This document shows positions 15,274 to 23,541 of a stretch of 41,689 nt of DNA, piece by piece; positions within the stretch are counted from its first letter, which is position 1; every line of letters starts with the position of its first letter. The stretch spans positions 1 through 41,689 of the forward strand of contig CAJONQ010000005.1 of the NCBI GenBank assembly GCA_905235835.1, given 5' to 3'. Below the pieces are notes generated by a model. That model did not search any database, was not told the DNA's origin, and worked only from the letters and a program-made list of their open reading frames with translations. The DNA is from an uncultured Prevotella sp. (GTDB lineage: Bacteria; Bacteroidota; Bacteroidia; Bacteroidales; Bacteroidaceae). A program made the translations under genes and the position numbers.

Positions 15274-15626
15274 AATTCTATTTTTAATTGTTTGTAAATG
15301 TTGTTTTTTCTCTCTTTTGCCTCTGCTCATTCCCGAGCAAGCTCGCCTACCCGTAGCCTTTTGCATCGGCGTTCACCCTATATAGTACAAGTTACGTGCC
15401 AACAAGAAAGCACTGACATATTGACGTATTTGCATGACAATATGACAGACTATGAGATGCCCGATAGGAGAAAGCAGGTGTTCACATGCTGCTTTCACTG
15501 CGTTCCTCCTTGACTTACATTATTAATTTTTAGGTGCAGCATTTTTTTTAGTTAAAACGTGATGTGGTGTGCGCTCTTTTTTGTAATTTTGCAGTCTGAT
15601 TCAGAAATTATATAACGTTATATTTT
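15274..15626. other. hsp20/purH intergenic region with inverted repeats
   Basis: This 353-base divergent region holds no convincing gene; the 71-codon plus-strand frame at 15298-15513 has no recognisable features. It contains two inverted repeats. One is TGACATATTG/CAATATGACA (15414-15447, one mismatch, 14-base spacer). The other is GAAAGCAG/CTGCTTTC (15470-15496, perfect, 11-base loop). A short CGAGC-AA-GCTCG hairpin lies near 15336. These are candidate operator or leader structures for hsp20. The right end holds the purH -7 box. Confidence 0.5.
15584..15591 (+). promoter_or_regulatory. -7 box (TAATTTTG) of the purH-mre-rodA genes
   Basis: TAATTTTG lies 35 bases before the IMP cyclohydrolase start. 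No TTTG is visible at the -33 position. It is the only clear promoter seen before the five elongation genes downstream. Confidence 0.55.
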
Positions 15627-16220
15627 ATGGCAGATACTAAGAAAATTAAGACAGCGCTCATCTCCGTATTCCACAAAGATGGGCTGGAGGAGTTACTCAA
15701 GAAACTCAATGACGAGGGCGTGAAGTTCTTGTCAACGGGTGGTACGCAGACTTTCATCGAGAGCCTTGGCTATGCATGTGAGAAAGTGGAGAACGTGACG
15801 ACCTATCCTTCTATCCTCGGTGGTCGTGTGAAAACCTTGCATCCGAAAGTGTTCGGAGGTATTCTGGGTCGTCGTGAGAATGAGGGAGACCGTGAGCAGA
15901 TGGCACAGTATGAGATCCCAGAGATTGACTTGGTCATCGTAGACCTCTATCCTTTCGAGCAGACAGTGGCAAGTGGTGCCTCTGAGGAGGATATCATCGA
16001 GAAGATCGACATAGGCGGTATCTCCCTAATCCGTGCCGGAGCCAAGAACTTCAACGATGTGGTCATCGTTCCTTCTAAGGCAGAATACAGTCTGTTGCTG
16101 GATATCCTGAACAAGCAGGGTGCTGAGACTACCAAGGCGCAGCGTCGTGAGTTCGCTACTCGTGCCTTTGGTGTATCGAGCCACTATGACACAGCTATTC
16201 ATAACTGGTTTGAGAAGTAA
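15627..16220 (+). CDS. purH: IMP cyclohydrolase (stand-alone PurH N-terminal domain)
   Basis: This 197-residue protein is the MGS-like IMP cyclohydrolase half of PurH, which closes FAICAR to IMP in the last step of purine synthesis. The active-site blocks are present: LSTGGTQTFIESLGY, GGRVKTLHPKVFGGIL with its Lys, DLVIVDLYPFEQTV with its Tyr, and IDIGGISLIRAGAKNFNDVV with Asp and Lys. It ends cleanly at SSHYDTAIHNWFEK, where a full-length PurH (about 510 residues) would continue into the AICAR formyltransferase domain. No trace of that domain follows before mreB 30 bases later. So it looks like a true split enzyme rather than a frameshifted one, and the transformylase must lie elsewhere. Confidence 0.85.
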   Translation: MADTKKIKTALISVFHKDGLEELLKKLNDEGVKFLSTGGTQTFIESLGYACEKVENVTTYPSILGGRVKTLHPKVFGGILGRRENEGDREQMAQYEIPEIDLVIVDLYPFEQTVASGASEEDIIEKIDIGGISLIRAGAKNFNDVVIVPSKAEYSLLLDILNKQGAETTKAQRREFATRAFGVSSHYDTAIHNWFEK

Positions 16221-16249
16221 TTAGAAAACAATAAATAGGTAGAATAGAT

Positions 16250-17272
16250 ATGGGATTTTTTAGTTTCGTCCAGGAAATAGCCATGGACCTTGGAACGGCT
16301 AACACGATTATTATCAGTGATGATAAGATTGTGGTTGACGAGCCGTCTGTTGTCGCCCTCGACCGTCGTACCGACAAGATGATTGCCGTAGGTAACGAGG
16401 CGAAGATGATGTATGAGAAAACACATGATAATATCCGCACCATCCGTCCTTTGCGTGATGGTGTGATAGCCGACTTCTCTGCCTGTGAGCAGATGATGCG
16501 CGGACTGATCAAGATGGTACATACAGGCAGTCGTCTGTTCTCACCCTCTCTGCGTATGGTGATTGGTGTTCCTTCAGGATCTACTGAGGTGGAGCTCCGT
16601 GCAGTACGCGACTCTGCGGAGCATGCCGACGGTCGTGACGTGTATCTGATTTTCGAGCCGATGGCTGCCGCTATTGGTATCGGTATCGACGTGGAGGCTC
16701 CAGAGGGCAACATGATTGTCGACATCGGTGGCGGCTCTACGGAGATTGCCGTTATCTCGTTGGGCGGTATCGTCTGCAACAACTCCATCCGTACTGCTGG
16801 TGACGACCTGACAGCTGACATCCAGGAGTATATGGCTCGTCAGCATAATGTGAAAGTCAGCGAGCGTATGGCAGAGCGTATCAAGATCAACGTAGGCTCT
16901 GCATTGACAGACCTGGGCGATGAGGCTCCGGAAGATTATGTGGTACATGGTCCAAACCGTATCACCGCATTGCCTATGGAAGTTCCTGTATGCTATCAGG
17001 AGATAGCTCATTGTATCGACAAGACAGTGGCAAAGATTGAGAACGCAGTACTCTCCGCCTTGGAGAATACGCCCCCAGAGCTGTATGCCGACATCGTGAA
17101 GAACGGTATCTGGCTGTCTGGCGGTGGTGCTTTGCTGCGTGGCTTAGACAAGCGTCTGACAGATAAGATCAACATCCAGTTCCATATCGCGGAGGATCCG
17201 TTGCGTTCTGTGGCTAAGGGAGCTGGTATCGCTCTGAAGAACGTAGACCGTTTCAGTTTCTTGATGCGATAG
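16250..17272 (+). CDS. mreB: Rod shape-determining protein MreB
   Basis: This 340-residue bacterial actin shows MDLGTANTIIISDDKIVVDE (phosphate 1 loop), the GVPSGSTEVELRAVRDSAEH block, FEPMAAAIGIGIDVEAPEG, MIVDIGGGSTEIAVISLGG (phosphate 2) and WLSGGGALLRGLDKRLT (adenosine motif). It polymerises at the inner membrane and organises lateral cell-wall synthesis together with MreC, MreD, PBP2 and RodA, all encoded directly downstream. It is typical in length and the most clearly recognisable gene of the cluster. Confidence 0.97.
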   Translation: MGFFSFVQEIAMDLGTANTIIISDDKIVVDEPSVVALDRRTDKMIAVGNEAKMMYEKTHDNIRTIRPLRDGVIADFSACEQMMRGLIKMVHTGSRLFSPSLRMVIGVPSGSTEVELRAVRDSAEHADGRDVYLIFEPMAAAIGIGIDVEAPEGNMIVDIGGGSTEIAVISLGGIVCNNSIRTAGDDLTADIQEYMARQHNVKVSERMAERIKINVGSALTDLGDEAPEDYVVHGPNRITALPMEVPVCYQEIAHCIDKTVAKIENAVLSALENTPPELYADIVKNGIWLSGGGALLRGLDKRLTDKINIQFHIAEDPLRSVAKGAGIALKNVDRFSFLMR

Positions 17273-17275
17273 TAG

Positions 17276-18142
17276 ATGCAGAACCTGCTGGAGTTCCTAC
17301 AGAAATACCATCACTGGTTTCTCTTCGTCTTTCTGGAAGTTATCAGCCTGACATTGTTGTTTACCTATAACAACTACCAAGGCAGTGTATGGCTCTCGTC
17401 AGCCAATACCGTAGCTGGCACAGTGAACGAGGGGAGAGCGGAGCTGGAGTCGTATTTCTCACTTGCTCGTGCAAATGAGAGTCTATCATTGCGCAATTTC
17501 TATTTGGAACGGCAGGTGACTCAGTTACGCCGGCTATATGGTGAGGCGACAGAGGATACTACAGGCTTGTGGAATAGTGAGATGTATTTCCTCAAGCAGT
17601 ATCATCTGGTGCCTGCCAAGGTGGTAAGCAGTGAGCTGAACAGAAAAGACAACCTGTTGACTATCAATCGTGGATCTGCCGATGGCATTGACGTGGGAAT
17701 GGGTGTCGCCTGTGGACAGGGTATCGTGGGAGTGACCTATCTGGTGTCCGACCATTATACGGTAGTCCTTCCTATACTGAATACCGTCTCACGTATCAGT
17801 TGTGCTATTCGTGGACATAATTATTTCGGTGTGCTGCGATGGGATGGCAAAGACGCGGGAGTCGCCTATCTGGAGGATATTCCCCGTCATGCCCGTTTCA
17901 AGCGTGGTGACTGGGTAGAGACGAATGGCTATTCCTCTATCTTCCCACCAGGAGTCTTGGTAGGAAAGATAGAGACGGTGTATAACTCCTCCGACGGCAT
18001 GTCCTATCGGGTAAAGGTGCGCTTGTCGACGGATTTCGGTTGTCTGCGTGATGTCGTCGTCATCAACGACCCGACGATAGAGGAGCGTACCCGTCTGTTG
18101 CAATCAGCACGTGACTCACTGAAGTTGAACGTAAAAGAATAG
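17276..18142 (+). CDS. mreC: Rod shape-determining protein MreC
   Basis: The 288-residue product has one N-terminal membrane helix (about 14-31, WFLFVFLEVISLTLLFTY). A coiled-coil stretch (about 55-80) and a periplasmic beta-domain with VVSSELNRKDNLLTINRGSA and MGVACGQGIVGVTYLVSDHY follow, typical of MreC. It links MreB to PBP2 in the elongation complex. It starts three bases after the mreB stop and is followed by mreD at a four-base gap. Confidence 0.95.
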   Translation: MQNLLEFLQKYHHWFLFVFLEVISLTLLFTYNNYQGSVWLSSANTVAGTVNEGRAELESYFSLARANESLSLRNFYLERQVTQLRRLYGEATEDTTGLWNSEMYFLKQYHLVPAKVVSSELNRKDNLLTINRGSADGIDVGMGVACGQGIVGVTYLVSDHYTVVLPILNTVSRISCAIRGHNYFGVLRWDGKDAGVAYLEDIPRHARFKRGDWVETNGYSSIFPPGVLVGKIETVYNSSDGMSYRVKVRLSTDFGCLRDVVVINDPTIEERTRLLQSARDSLKLNVKE

Positions 18143-18146
18143 AGGC

Positions 18147-18653
18147 ATGTCAGCAGATATCTTTAAACGGGCAGGTTTGTTTGTCGCCTTTGCGTTAGCA
18201 CAGGTGCTGGTGTTGGGACATATCCATTTGTTTGGATATGCCACCCCACTGCTCTATGTCTATTTCGTACTGCTGTTTCCTCGTAACTATCCCAAATGGG
18301 GTATCCTGCTGTGGAGTTTCGGCTTAGGACTCGTCATGGATATCTTTTTTAATACCCCAGGGGTTGCCGCTGCCTCGATGACATTGATAGGAGTCATCCA
18401 GCCTTACTACTTCGAGATGTATGTGTCGCGAGACGCTTCTGAGAATATGCAGCCGTCCATTCAGAACATCGGATGGATGAAGTATTTCTATTATTCCTTG
18501 GTCTTGGTCGTCATCTATTGTCTGGTGTTCTTCACCCTTGATGCCTTTACTTTCTATAATTGGGTGGTATGGTTGAAAAGCGTGACAGGAAGTGTGGCTC
18601 TCACCATGCTGATGATATTGACCTTTGAGACTGTTCAGAATAAGCAGGGATGA
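18147..18653 (+). CDS. mreD: Rod shape-determining protein MreD
   Basis: This 168-residue integral membrane protein has five to six predicted helices (for example LFVAFALAQVLVLGHIHLFG and LLWSFGLGLVMDIFFNTPG). The phrase GLVMDIFFNTPGVAAASM is the family's best conserved part. Sequence conservation is low, as usual for MreD, but position between mreC and mrdA makes the call firm. It overlaps mrdA by four bases. Confidence 0.92.
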   Translation: MSADIFKRAGLFVAFALAQVLVLGHIHLFGYATPLLYVYFVLLFPRNYPKWGILLWSFGLGLVMDIFFNTPGVAAASMTLIGVIQPYYFEMYVSRDASENMQPSIQNIGWMKYFYYSLVLVVIYCLVFFTLDAFTFYNWVVWLKSVTGSVALTMLMILTFETVQNKQG

Positions 18654-20506
18654 AGGATTATGAGATAGACTATCGGCGTTATGTGATTAGCGGGATAGCA
18701 GTAGCTATTGTCGTCATCTATATCATTCGTCTGTTCACCTTGCAGATTATGAGTGATGACTATAAGAAGAACGCCGACTCTAACGCCTTCCTGAAAAAGA
18801 TAGAATATCCCTCCCGTGGCATTATCACGGACAGAAAAGGTAAACTGCTCGTCTATAATCAGCCATCCTACGATATCATGGTGATTATGAATGAGGCAAA
18901 AGACCATTTGGACACGCTTGCGTTCTGTGAGGCGCTGAACATTACGAAAGCGGATTTCGACAAGCGAATGGCTGAGATTAAGGACCGTATCAAGAATCCG
19001 GGGTATAGTCGTTTCACCCAGCAGATATTTCTAAGTCAACTGTCTGATAAGGACTTCTCCGTCTTTCAGGAGAAGATGTTTCAGTTCCCGGGCTTCTACG
19101 TACAGCGACGCAGCATCCGTCAGTATCAATATCCCTTTGCCGCTCATGTCTTAGGTGATGTTGCCGAGGTGTCACCTGCTGACATCGAAGCGGATGACTA
19201 CTATATCCCGGGTGACTATATCGGTAAACTGGGAGTGGAGCGAAGCTATGAGAAACAACTGCGTGGTGAGAAGGGTATGCAGATATTGCTGCGTGATGCT
19301 CATGGACGAATACAAGGACGTTATCAGAATGGCGCCTTCGACCGTAAACCTGTTGCCGGTAAGAACCTGACACTGAGCCTGGATGCAGACCTGCAAGCGC
19401 TTGGTGAGCGGTTGATGGAGGGAAAGATAGGGAGTATCGTGGCAATAGAGCCGTCTACCGGTGAGATCCTGTGTATGGTGTCATCACCTTCCTACGACCC
19501 TCGTATGATGGTAGGACGGGCTCGCTCCAAGAATCATCGTCTGTTAAGTCAGAACGTATGGAAACCGCTGTTGAACCGTAGCATCATGGGACAGTATCCC
19601 CCTGGCTCTACCTTTAAGACCACTCAGGGACTGACCTTTATGAGTGAGGGCATCCTGCACCCCACCCAGACCGCTTATCCCTGTGGTCATGGCTTTAACT
19701 TCAAAGGGTTGCATGTGGGATGTCACGGTCATGCTTCCCCCTTGTCACTGGTACCAGCCTTGTCTACTTCTTGTAATGGCTATTTCTGTTGGGGACTCTA
19801 TTATATGATTAATCAGAATATCTCGAAATACGGGTCCGTGCAGAATGCAATGAATAAGTGGCGTGACTATATGGTAAGCATGGGCTTTGGTTATAAACTG
19901 GGGGTAGACTTGCCAGGAGAGAAACGCGGACTGATTCCCAATGCAGATTACTACGACAGAAACTATAAAAAGTCATGGAACGGACTGACCATCATCTCTA
20001 TCGCTATCGGACAGGGTGAGGTCAACGCCACTCCTTTGCAGATAGCTAATCTGGGAGCGACGATTGCTAACAGAGGTTACTTCCTGACTCCCCATGTGGT
20101 CAAGAAGGTACAAGGAGAGGCGTTGGATACGACATTCACCAAGAAACACTATACGATGGCAAAGCGGGAGGCGTACGACTATGTGGTGGCTGGTATGAGA
20201 GCCTCCGCCATGGGAGGTACCTGTCATGAACTGGCGAAATACGACTTCGTCGCATGTGGTAAGACGGGTACGGCACAGAACCGTGGTCACGACCACTCGG
20301 TGTTTATGGGCTTCGCTCCCATGGATAAACCAAAGATTGCTGTAGCCGTTTATGTGGAGAATGGCGGATGGGGTGCTACCTATGGTGTGCCCATCGGTGG
20401 TCTAATCATGGAACAGTATATTCACGGAAAGCTCTCGGAGGCTTCAGAGAAGAAGGCAAACGATTTCCAAAACAGACATATATCCTATGGCAACACAATC
20501 AGGTAA
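18650..20506 (+). CDS. mrdA: Penicillin-binding protein 2 (elongation transpeptidase)
   Basis: This 618-residue class B PBP has one N-terminal membrane helix (about 14-30) and the PBP dimerisation domain (IEYPSRGIITDRKGKLLVYN). The transpeptidase domain has all three motifs: SxxK in PPGSTFKT (Ser near 320), SCN near 374 and KTG in ACGKTGTAQN (near 538). It cross-links peptidoglycan during elongation in complex with RodA. Unusually for this operon its 3' end overlaps rodA by 20 bases rather than four. Confidence 0.96.
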   Translation: MKDYEIDYRRYVISGIAVAIVVIYIIRLFTLQIMSDDYKKNADSNAFLKKIEYPSRGIITDRKGKLLVYNQPSYDIMVIMNEAKDHLDTLAFCEALNITKADFDKRMAEIKDRIKNPGYSRFTQQIFLSQLSDKDFSVFQEKMFQFPGFYVQRRSIRQYQYPFAAHVLGDVAEVSPADIEADDYYIPGDYIGKLGVERSYEKQLRGEKGMQILLRDAHGRIQGRYQNGAFDRKPVAGKNLTLSLDADLQALGERLMEGKIGSIVAIEPSTGEILCMVSSPSYDPRMMVGRARSKNHRLLSQNVWKPLLNRSIMGQYPPGSTFKTTQGLTFMSEGILHPTQTAYPCGHGFNFKGLHVGCHGHASPLSLVPALSTSCNGYFCWGLYYMINQNISKYGSVQNAMNKWRDYMVSMGFGYKLGVDLPGEKRGLIPNADYYDRNYKKSWNGLTIISIAIGQGEVNATPLQIANLGATIANRGYFLTPHVVKKVQGEALDTTFTKKHYTMAKREAYDYVVAGMRASAMGGTCHELAKYDFVACGKTGTAQNRGHDHSVFMGFAPMDKPKIAVAVYVENGGWGATYGVPIGGLIMEQYIHGKLSEASEKKANDFQNRHISYGNTIR

Positions 20507-21950
20507 GCAGACCAGTATCTTCCGTTCTATCGACTGGTGGACGATACTCATCTATATCGCCCTCTTAACGTTTGGTTGGATCAGCGTGTGTGGTGCCAGC
20601 TATTCCTATGGTAATACCGATATCTTTAGTCTGGATACCCGTTCTGGTATGCAGATTATCTGGATTGGCACATCCATCGTACTGGGCTTTACCATCCTGA
20701 TGTCGGACGACCGTTTCTACGATACCTTTGCCTATATCATCTACGGACTGTTGCTGATATTACTGTTTCTTACCATATTTAATACCCATACGATCAAAGG
20801 TTCCCGGTCGTGGCTTGTGTTAGGACCTCTACGTTTGCAACCGGCAGAGTTCGCTAAGTTTGCCACCTCCCTTGCCTTGGCGAAGTTTATGTCCACCTAT
20901 GGCTATAACATCCATCAGTGGAAGCATTTCGGAGCCACATTGGCAATCATCTTCCTGCCAATGGTATTTATTATCATGCAGCGTGAGACAGGTTCGGCAT
21001 TGGTTTACTTTGCTTTCTTCCTGATGTTCTATCGGGAGGGAATGCCAGGCTCCATCCTGTTTACTGGAGTGGCAATGGTGATCTACTTCGTGGTGGGTAT
21101 CCGTTATGCGGAAGTTTATTTAGGTGATTCTCCTACCTCTGTGGGCAAATTCTCTGTATTGTTGCTGATACAGTTATTTGCGGCTGGCATGGTATGGGTC
21201 TATGGTAGAAACAAAAAACTTGCATGGCGGATAGGACTCTATTGCTTAGCCGTCACATTGCTCTCCTTATTACTTTTGAAGCTCCCCTTTGACATCGTGT
21301 ATATTCAGCTTGCCATGACGGCAATACTGATAGGATATCTCTTGTGGGAAGGGTTGAGCTCACGTATCCGTAACTACTTTTTTATTGCGCTTTTCACTTT
21401 GGGCTCTGTTGGCTTTTTCTATGGAGCCGACTTTATCCTAAACAATATGATGGAGCCCCACCAACGAACACGTATCAATGTGTTGCTGGGATTGGAGGAA
21501 GACTTACGGGGAGCGGGCTATAATGTCCATCAGAGTGAGATAGCCATTGGCTCAGGAGGTCTTGAGGGAAAGGGTTTCTTGAATGGTACCCAGACGAAAT
21601 TAAAGTTTGTTCCTGAGCAGGACACAGACTTCATCTTCTGCACCGTAGGAGAGGAGGAGGGCTTCTTAGGCTCTGCCAGTGTGTTGTTGTTGTTCCTTGC
21701 TTTGATATTACGACTGATTCACCTGTCAGAGCGACAACCGTTCCGCTTCGGAAGGGTTTATGGCTATTGTGTGTTAAGCATCTTTCTTTTCCATGTGTTC
21801 ATCAATGTAGGTATGGTGTTAGGACTCACACCAGTGATAGGTATTCCCTTACCATTCTTCAGTTACGGTGGCTCGTCCCTATGGGGCTTTACTATCCTGT
21901 TGTTTATCTTCCTACGAATAGATGCCAGTCGTAATCTTATTAGATCGTAA
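20487..21950 (+). CDS. rodA: Peptidoglycan glycosyltransferase RodA
   Basis: This 487-residue SEDS-family polymerase has the key blocks TIKGSRSWLVLGPLRLQPAE, IIMQRETGSALVYFAFFLMF (with the catalytic-region Asp replaced in context by RETGSA), EQDTDFIFCTVGEEEGFLGS and GIPLPFFSYGGSSLWG. It joins lipid II into glycan strands with PBP2. It is longer than the E. coli protein (370) because of extra membrane segments around residues 200-290, as seen in other Bacteroidetes. The stop lies only two bases from the stop of convergent gldH, with no terminator between. Confidence 0.94.
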   Translation: MATQSGKQTSIFRSIDWWTILIYIALLTFGWISVCGASYSYGNTDIFSLDTRSGMQIIWIGTSIVLGFTILMSDDRFYDTFAYIIYGLLLILLFLTIFNTHTIKGSRSWLVLGPLRLQPAEFAKFATSLALAKFMSTYGYNIHQWKHFGATLAIIFLPMVFIIMQRETGSALVYFAFFLMFYREGMPGSILFTGVAMVIYFVVGIRYAEVYLGDSPTSVGKFSVLLLIQLFAAGMVWVYGRNKKLAWRIGLYCLAVTLLSLLLLKLPFDIVYIQLAMTAILIGYLLWEGLSSRIRNYFFIALFTLGSVGFFYGADFILNNMMEPHQRTRINVLLGLEEDLRGAGYNVHQSEIAIGSGGLEGKGFLNGTQTKLKFVPEQDTDFIFCTVGEEEGFLGSASVLLLFLALILRLIHLSERQPFRFGRVYGYCVLSIFLFHVFINVGMVLGLTPVIGIPLPFFSYGGSSLWGFTILLFIFLRIDASRNLIRS

Positions 21951-21952
21951 GG

Positions 21953-22426
21953 TTACTGCTTGGTGAGTGTGACACCGATATCAGCAATACCGGGAAGTAT
22001 TTCCCTTTTCATGTCATGGCGGATACGAATGCTAAGAGAGTCACCTTTATGCAAGGATATTGTTTCTATCGGGAATTGGTATTGATGGAGTGTGACACCT
22101 TGTCCGATGGCATTACCTTCTTTGTCTATTAAGTTACAGGTGAGGGTGTCGCTATGACTTTCCATAGAGGGGAATACTTGCTGTTCGATGATGAGAGTGA
22201 GTCCCATGAATGGATAGTCATTACTGATGCGAAGACCGATAGTTTTCTGGAACATGCCATCTTGTTTCATGGGGGCAATCTCATAGGAAAGGGCATCGTT
22301 CTTCTCCCAGCCTGCAATAGACACATGCTGGTAACGACTATAAACCGTCCTGTCGTCACATGACAGACAAACAAGAAGTGTTATGAGTCCTATATAATAT
22401 AATAAGGTGTATTTACTCCTTCGCAT
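21953..22426 (-). CDS. gldH: GldH-type lipoprotein
   Basis: The product has 157 residues from ATG 22426. The longer open frame back to 22543 lies within ricT and is basic, repetitive sequence, so it was not used. A lipoprotein signal (YIGLITLLVCLSC) places Cys21-Asp at the mature N-terminus. The body contains WEKNDALSYEIAPMKQ and the run GITLHQYQFP-like segment seen in GldH family members. GldH is a lipoprotein linked to gliding and type IX secretion in Flavobacterium, but it is also kept in non-gliding Bacteroidales, where its job is unclear. Its start overlaps the end of ricT by 14 bases. Confidence 0.8.
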   Translation of the reverse strand: MRRSKYTLLYYIGLITLLVCLSCDDRTVYSRYQHVSIAGWEKNDALSYEIAPMKQDGMFQKTIGLRISNDYPFMGLTLIIEQQVFPSMESHSDTLTCNLIDKEGNAIGQGVTLHQYQFPIETISLHKGDSLSIRIRHDMKREILPGIADIGVTLTKQ

Positions 22427-23540
22427 CTTTAGGCTTGTTAGGCTTCTTATGCTTTTTCTTTTTCTTCTTCGCCTTGTCGAATCGGTTGATATTCTCTTGT
22501 GTGGCAAGGTCGAGAGGACGTGTAGGCTCTTGTTTCCTGCCATCCTCTTGCAAAGAAAGGGGTTTCTCGCCCTTGCGGTTCATCTCGATAATCTGTTTGG
22601 CACGCTCTGCCGTTATCGTCTCTAAATTAGCGGCGATATTCTTATCGGTAGAGTAGGAGACGAGTCCAGCGAGAATATCCGACTTGAAGAGATGGTATTC
22701 AGCATCTTGCGTTTGAAGGACAATATCCTTGGCAGGTAGTCTGCGACCAGCCTCTACATAATCGTCAACCTCGTAGTTCAGACAGCATTTCAGTTTGGCA
22801 CACATACCTGCCAGTTTCTGGGGGTTGAGCGAGATGTCCTGATAGCGGGCGGCACTGGTTCCCACACTCACGAAGTTCTTCATCCATGTGGCACAGCAGA
22901 GCTCACGTCCGCAAGGTCCCGTACCGCCGATGCGTCCTGCCTCCTGCCGGGCGCCGATCTGTTTCATCTCGATGCGTACATGGAAAGTGGCGGCAAGGTC
23001 TTTGATGAGTTGTCGGAAGTCGACACGCTCGTCAGCGATATAATAAAAGATCGCTTTATTACCATCCCCTTGATATTCCACGTCACCGATCTTCATCTTC
23101 AGTCCAAGCCCCTTGGCGATCTGTCGGCTCTCTATCATGGTAGCGTGTTCACGAGCCTTTGCCTCATGGTATTTCTCCATATCCACAGGGCGGGCGATGC
23201 GATAGATACGCTTGATATCATCCGCACTCTTCAAGTTCGCTTTCTTGATTTGCAACTTAACCAGTCGTCCTGTCAGGGTGACCACCCCAATGTCATGACC
23301 CGGGTTTGCCTCTACGGCGACGATATCGCCTTTCTTCAAGTCGAGGTTGTTGACATTATGGTAATACCCTTTTCGGGTGTGTTTGAATTGCACCTCCACC
23401 AAGTCGGTGGTGTCCGTATTGCCAGGAACGTCAGCGAGCCAGTCGTAGGTGTTCAACTGCTTGTCCTGTCGTCCTACAGCAAGGTGACAGAGTCCGCGGT
23501 CACATCCTGTCTTTATCTCGAGGTCTTTTACTTTCTCCAT
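22413..23540 (-). CDS. ricT: PSP1-domain protein (RicT/YaaT-like)
   Basis: This 375-residue protein has a PSP1 C-terminal domain. Recognisable blocks are TGCDRGLCH near the start, ADERVDFRQLIKDLA, RIEMKQIGARQEAGRIGGTG and the Cys-rich CGRELCCATW and KLKCCLNYE. In Bacillus, RicT joins RicA and RicF in an iron-sulfur complex that affects RNA processing; its role in Bacteroidetes is not settled. The tail is strongly basic (KKKKKKHKKPNKPK) and might touch nucleic acid. It follows holB by one base and overlaps gldH, which fits a holB-ricT-gldH operon. Confidence 0.88.
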   Translation of the reverse strand: MEKVKDLEIKTGCDRGLCHLAVGRQDKQLNTYDWLADVPGNTDTTDLVEVQFKHTRKGYYHNVNNLDLKKGDIVAVEANPGHDIGVVTLTGRLVKLQIKKANLKSADDIKRIYRIARPVDMEKYHEAKAREHATMIESRQIAKGLGLKMKIGDVEYQGDGNKAIFYYIADERVDFRQLIKDLAATFHVRIEMKQIGARQEAGRIGGTGPCGRELCCATWMKNFVSVGTSAARYQDISLNPQKLAGMCAKLKCCLNYEVDDYVEAGRRLPAKDIVLQTQDAEYHLFKSDILAGLVSYSTDKNIAANLETITAERAKQIIEMNRKGEKPLSLQEDGRKQEPTRPLDLATQENINRFDKAKKKKKKHKKPNKPKDAKE

Positions 23541-23541
23541 A

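Noticed and set aside
15298..15513. 71-codon plus-strand frame between hsp20 and purH
   Set aside because: No hydrophobic pattern, start signal or promoter. The region is better explained as regulatory DNA with inverted repeats.
16195..17011. Minus-strand frames of 208 and 145 codons opposite mreB
   Set aside because: The Pro/Ser/Ile-rich translation has no motif, and mreB is certain.
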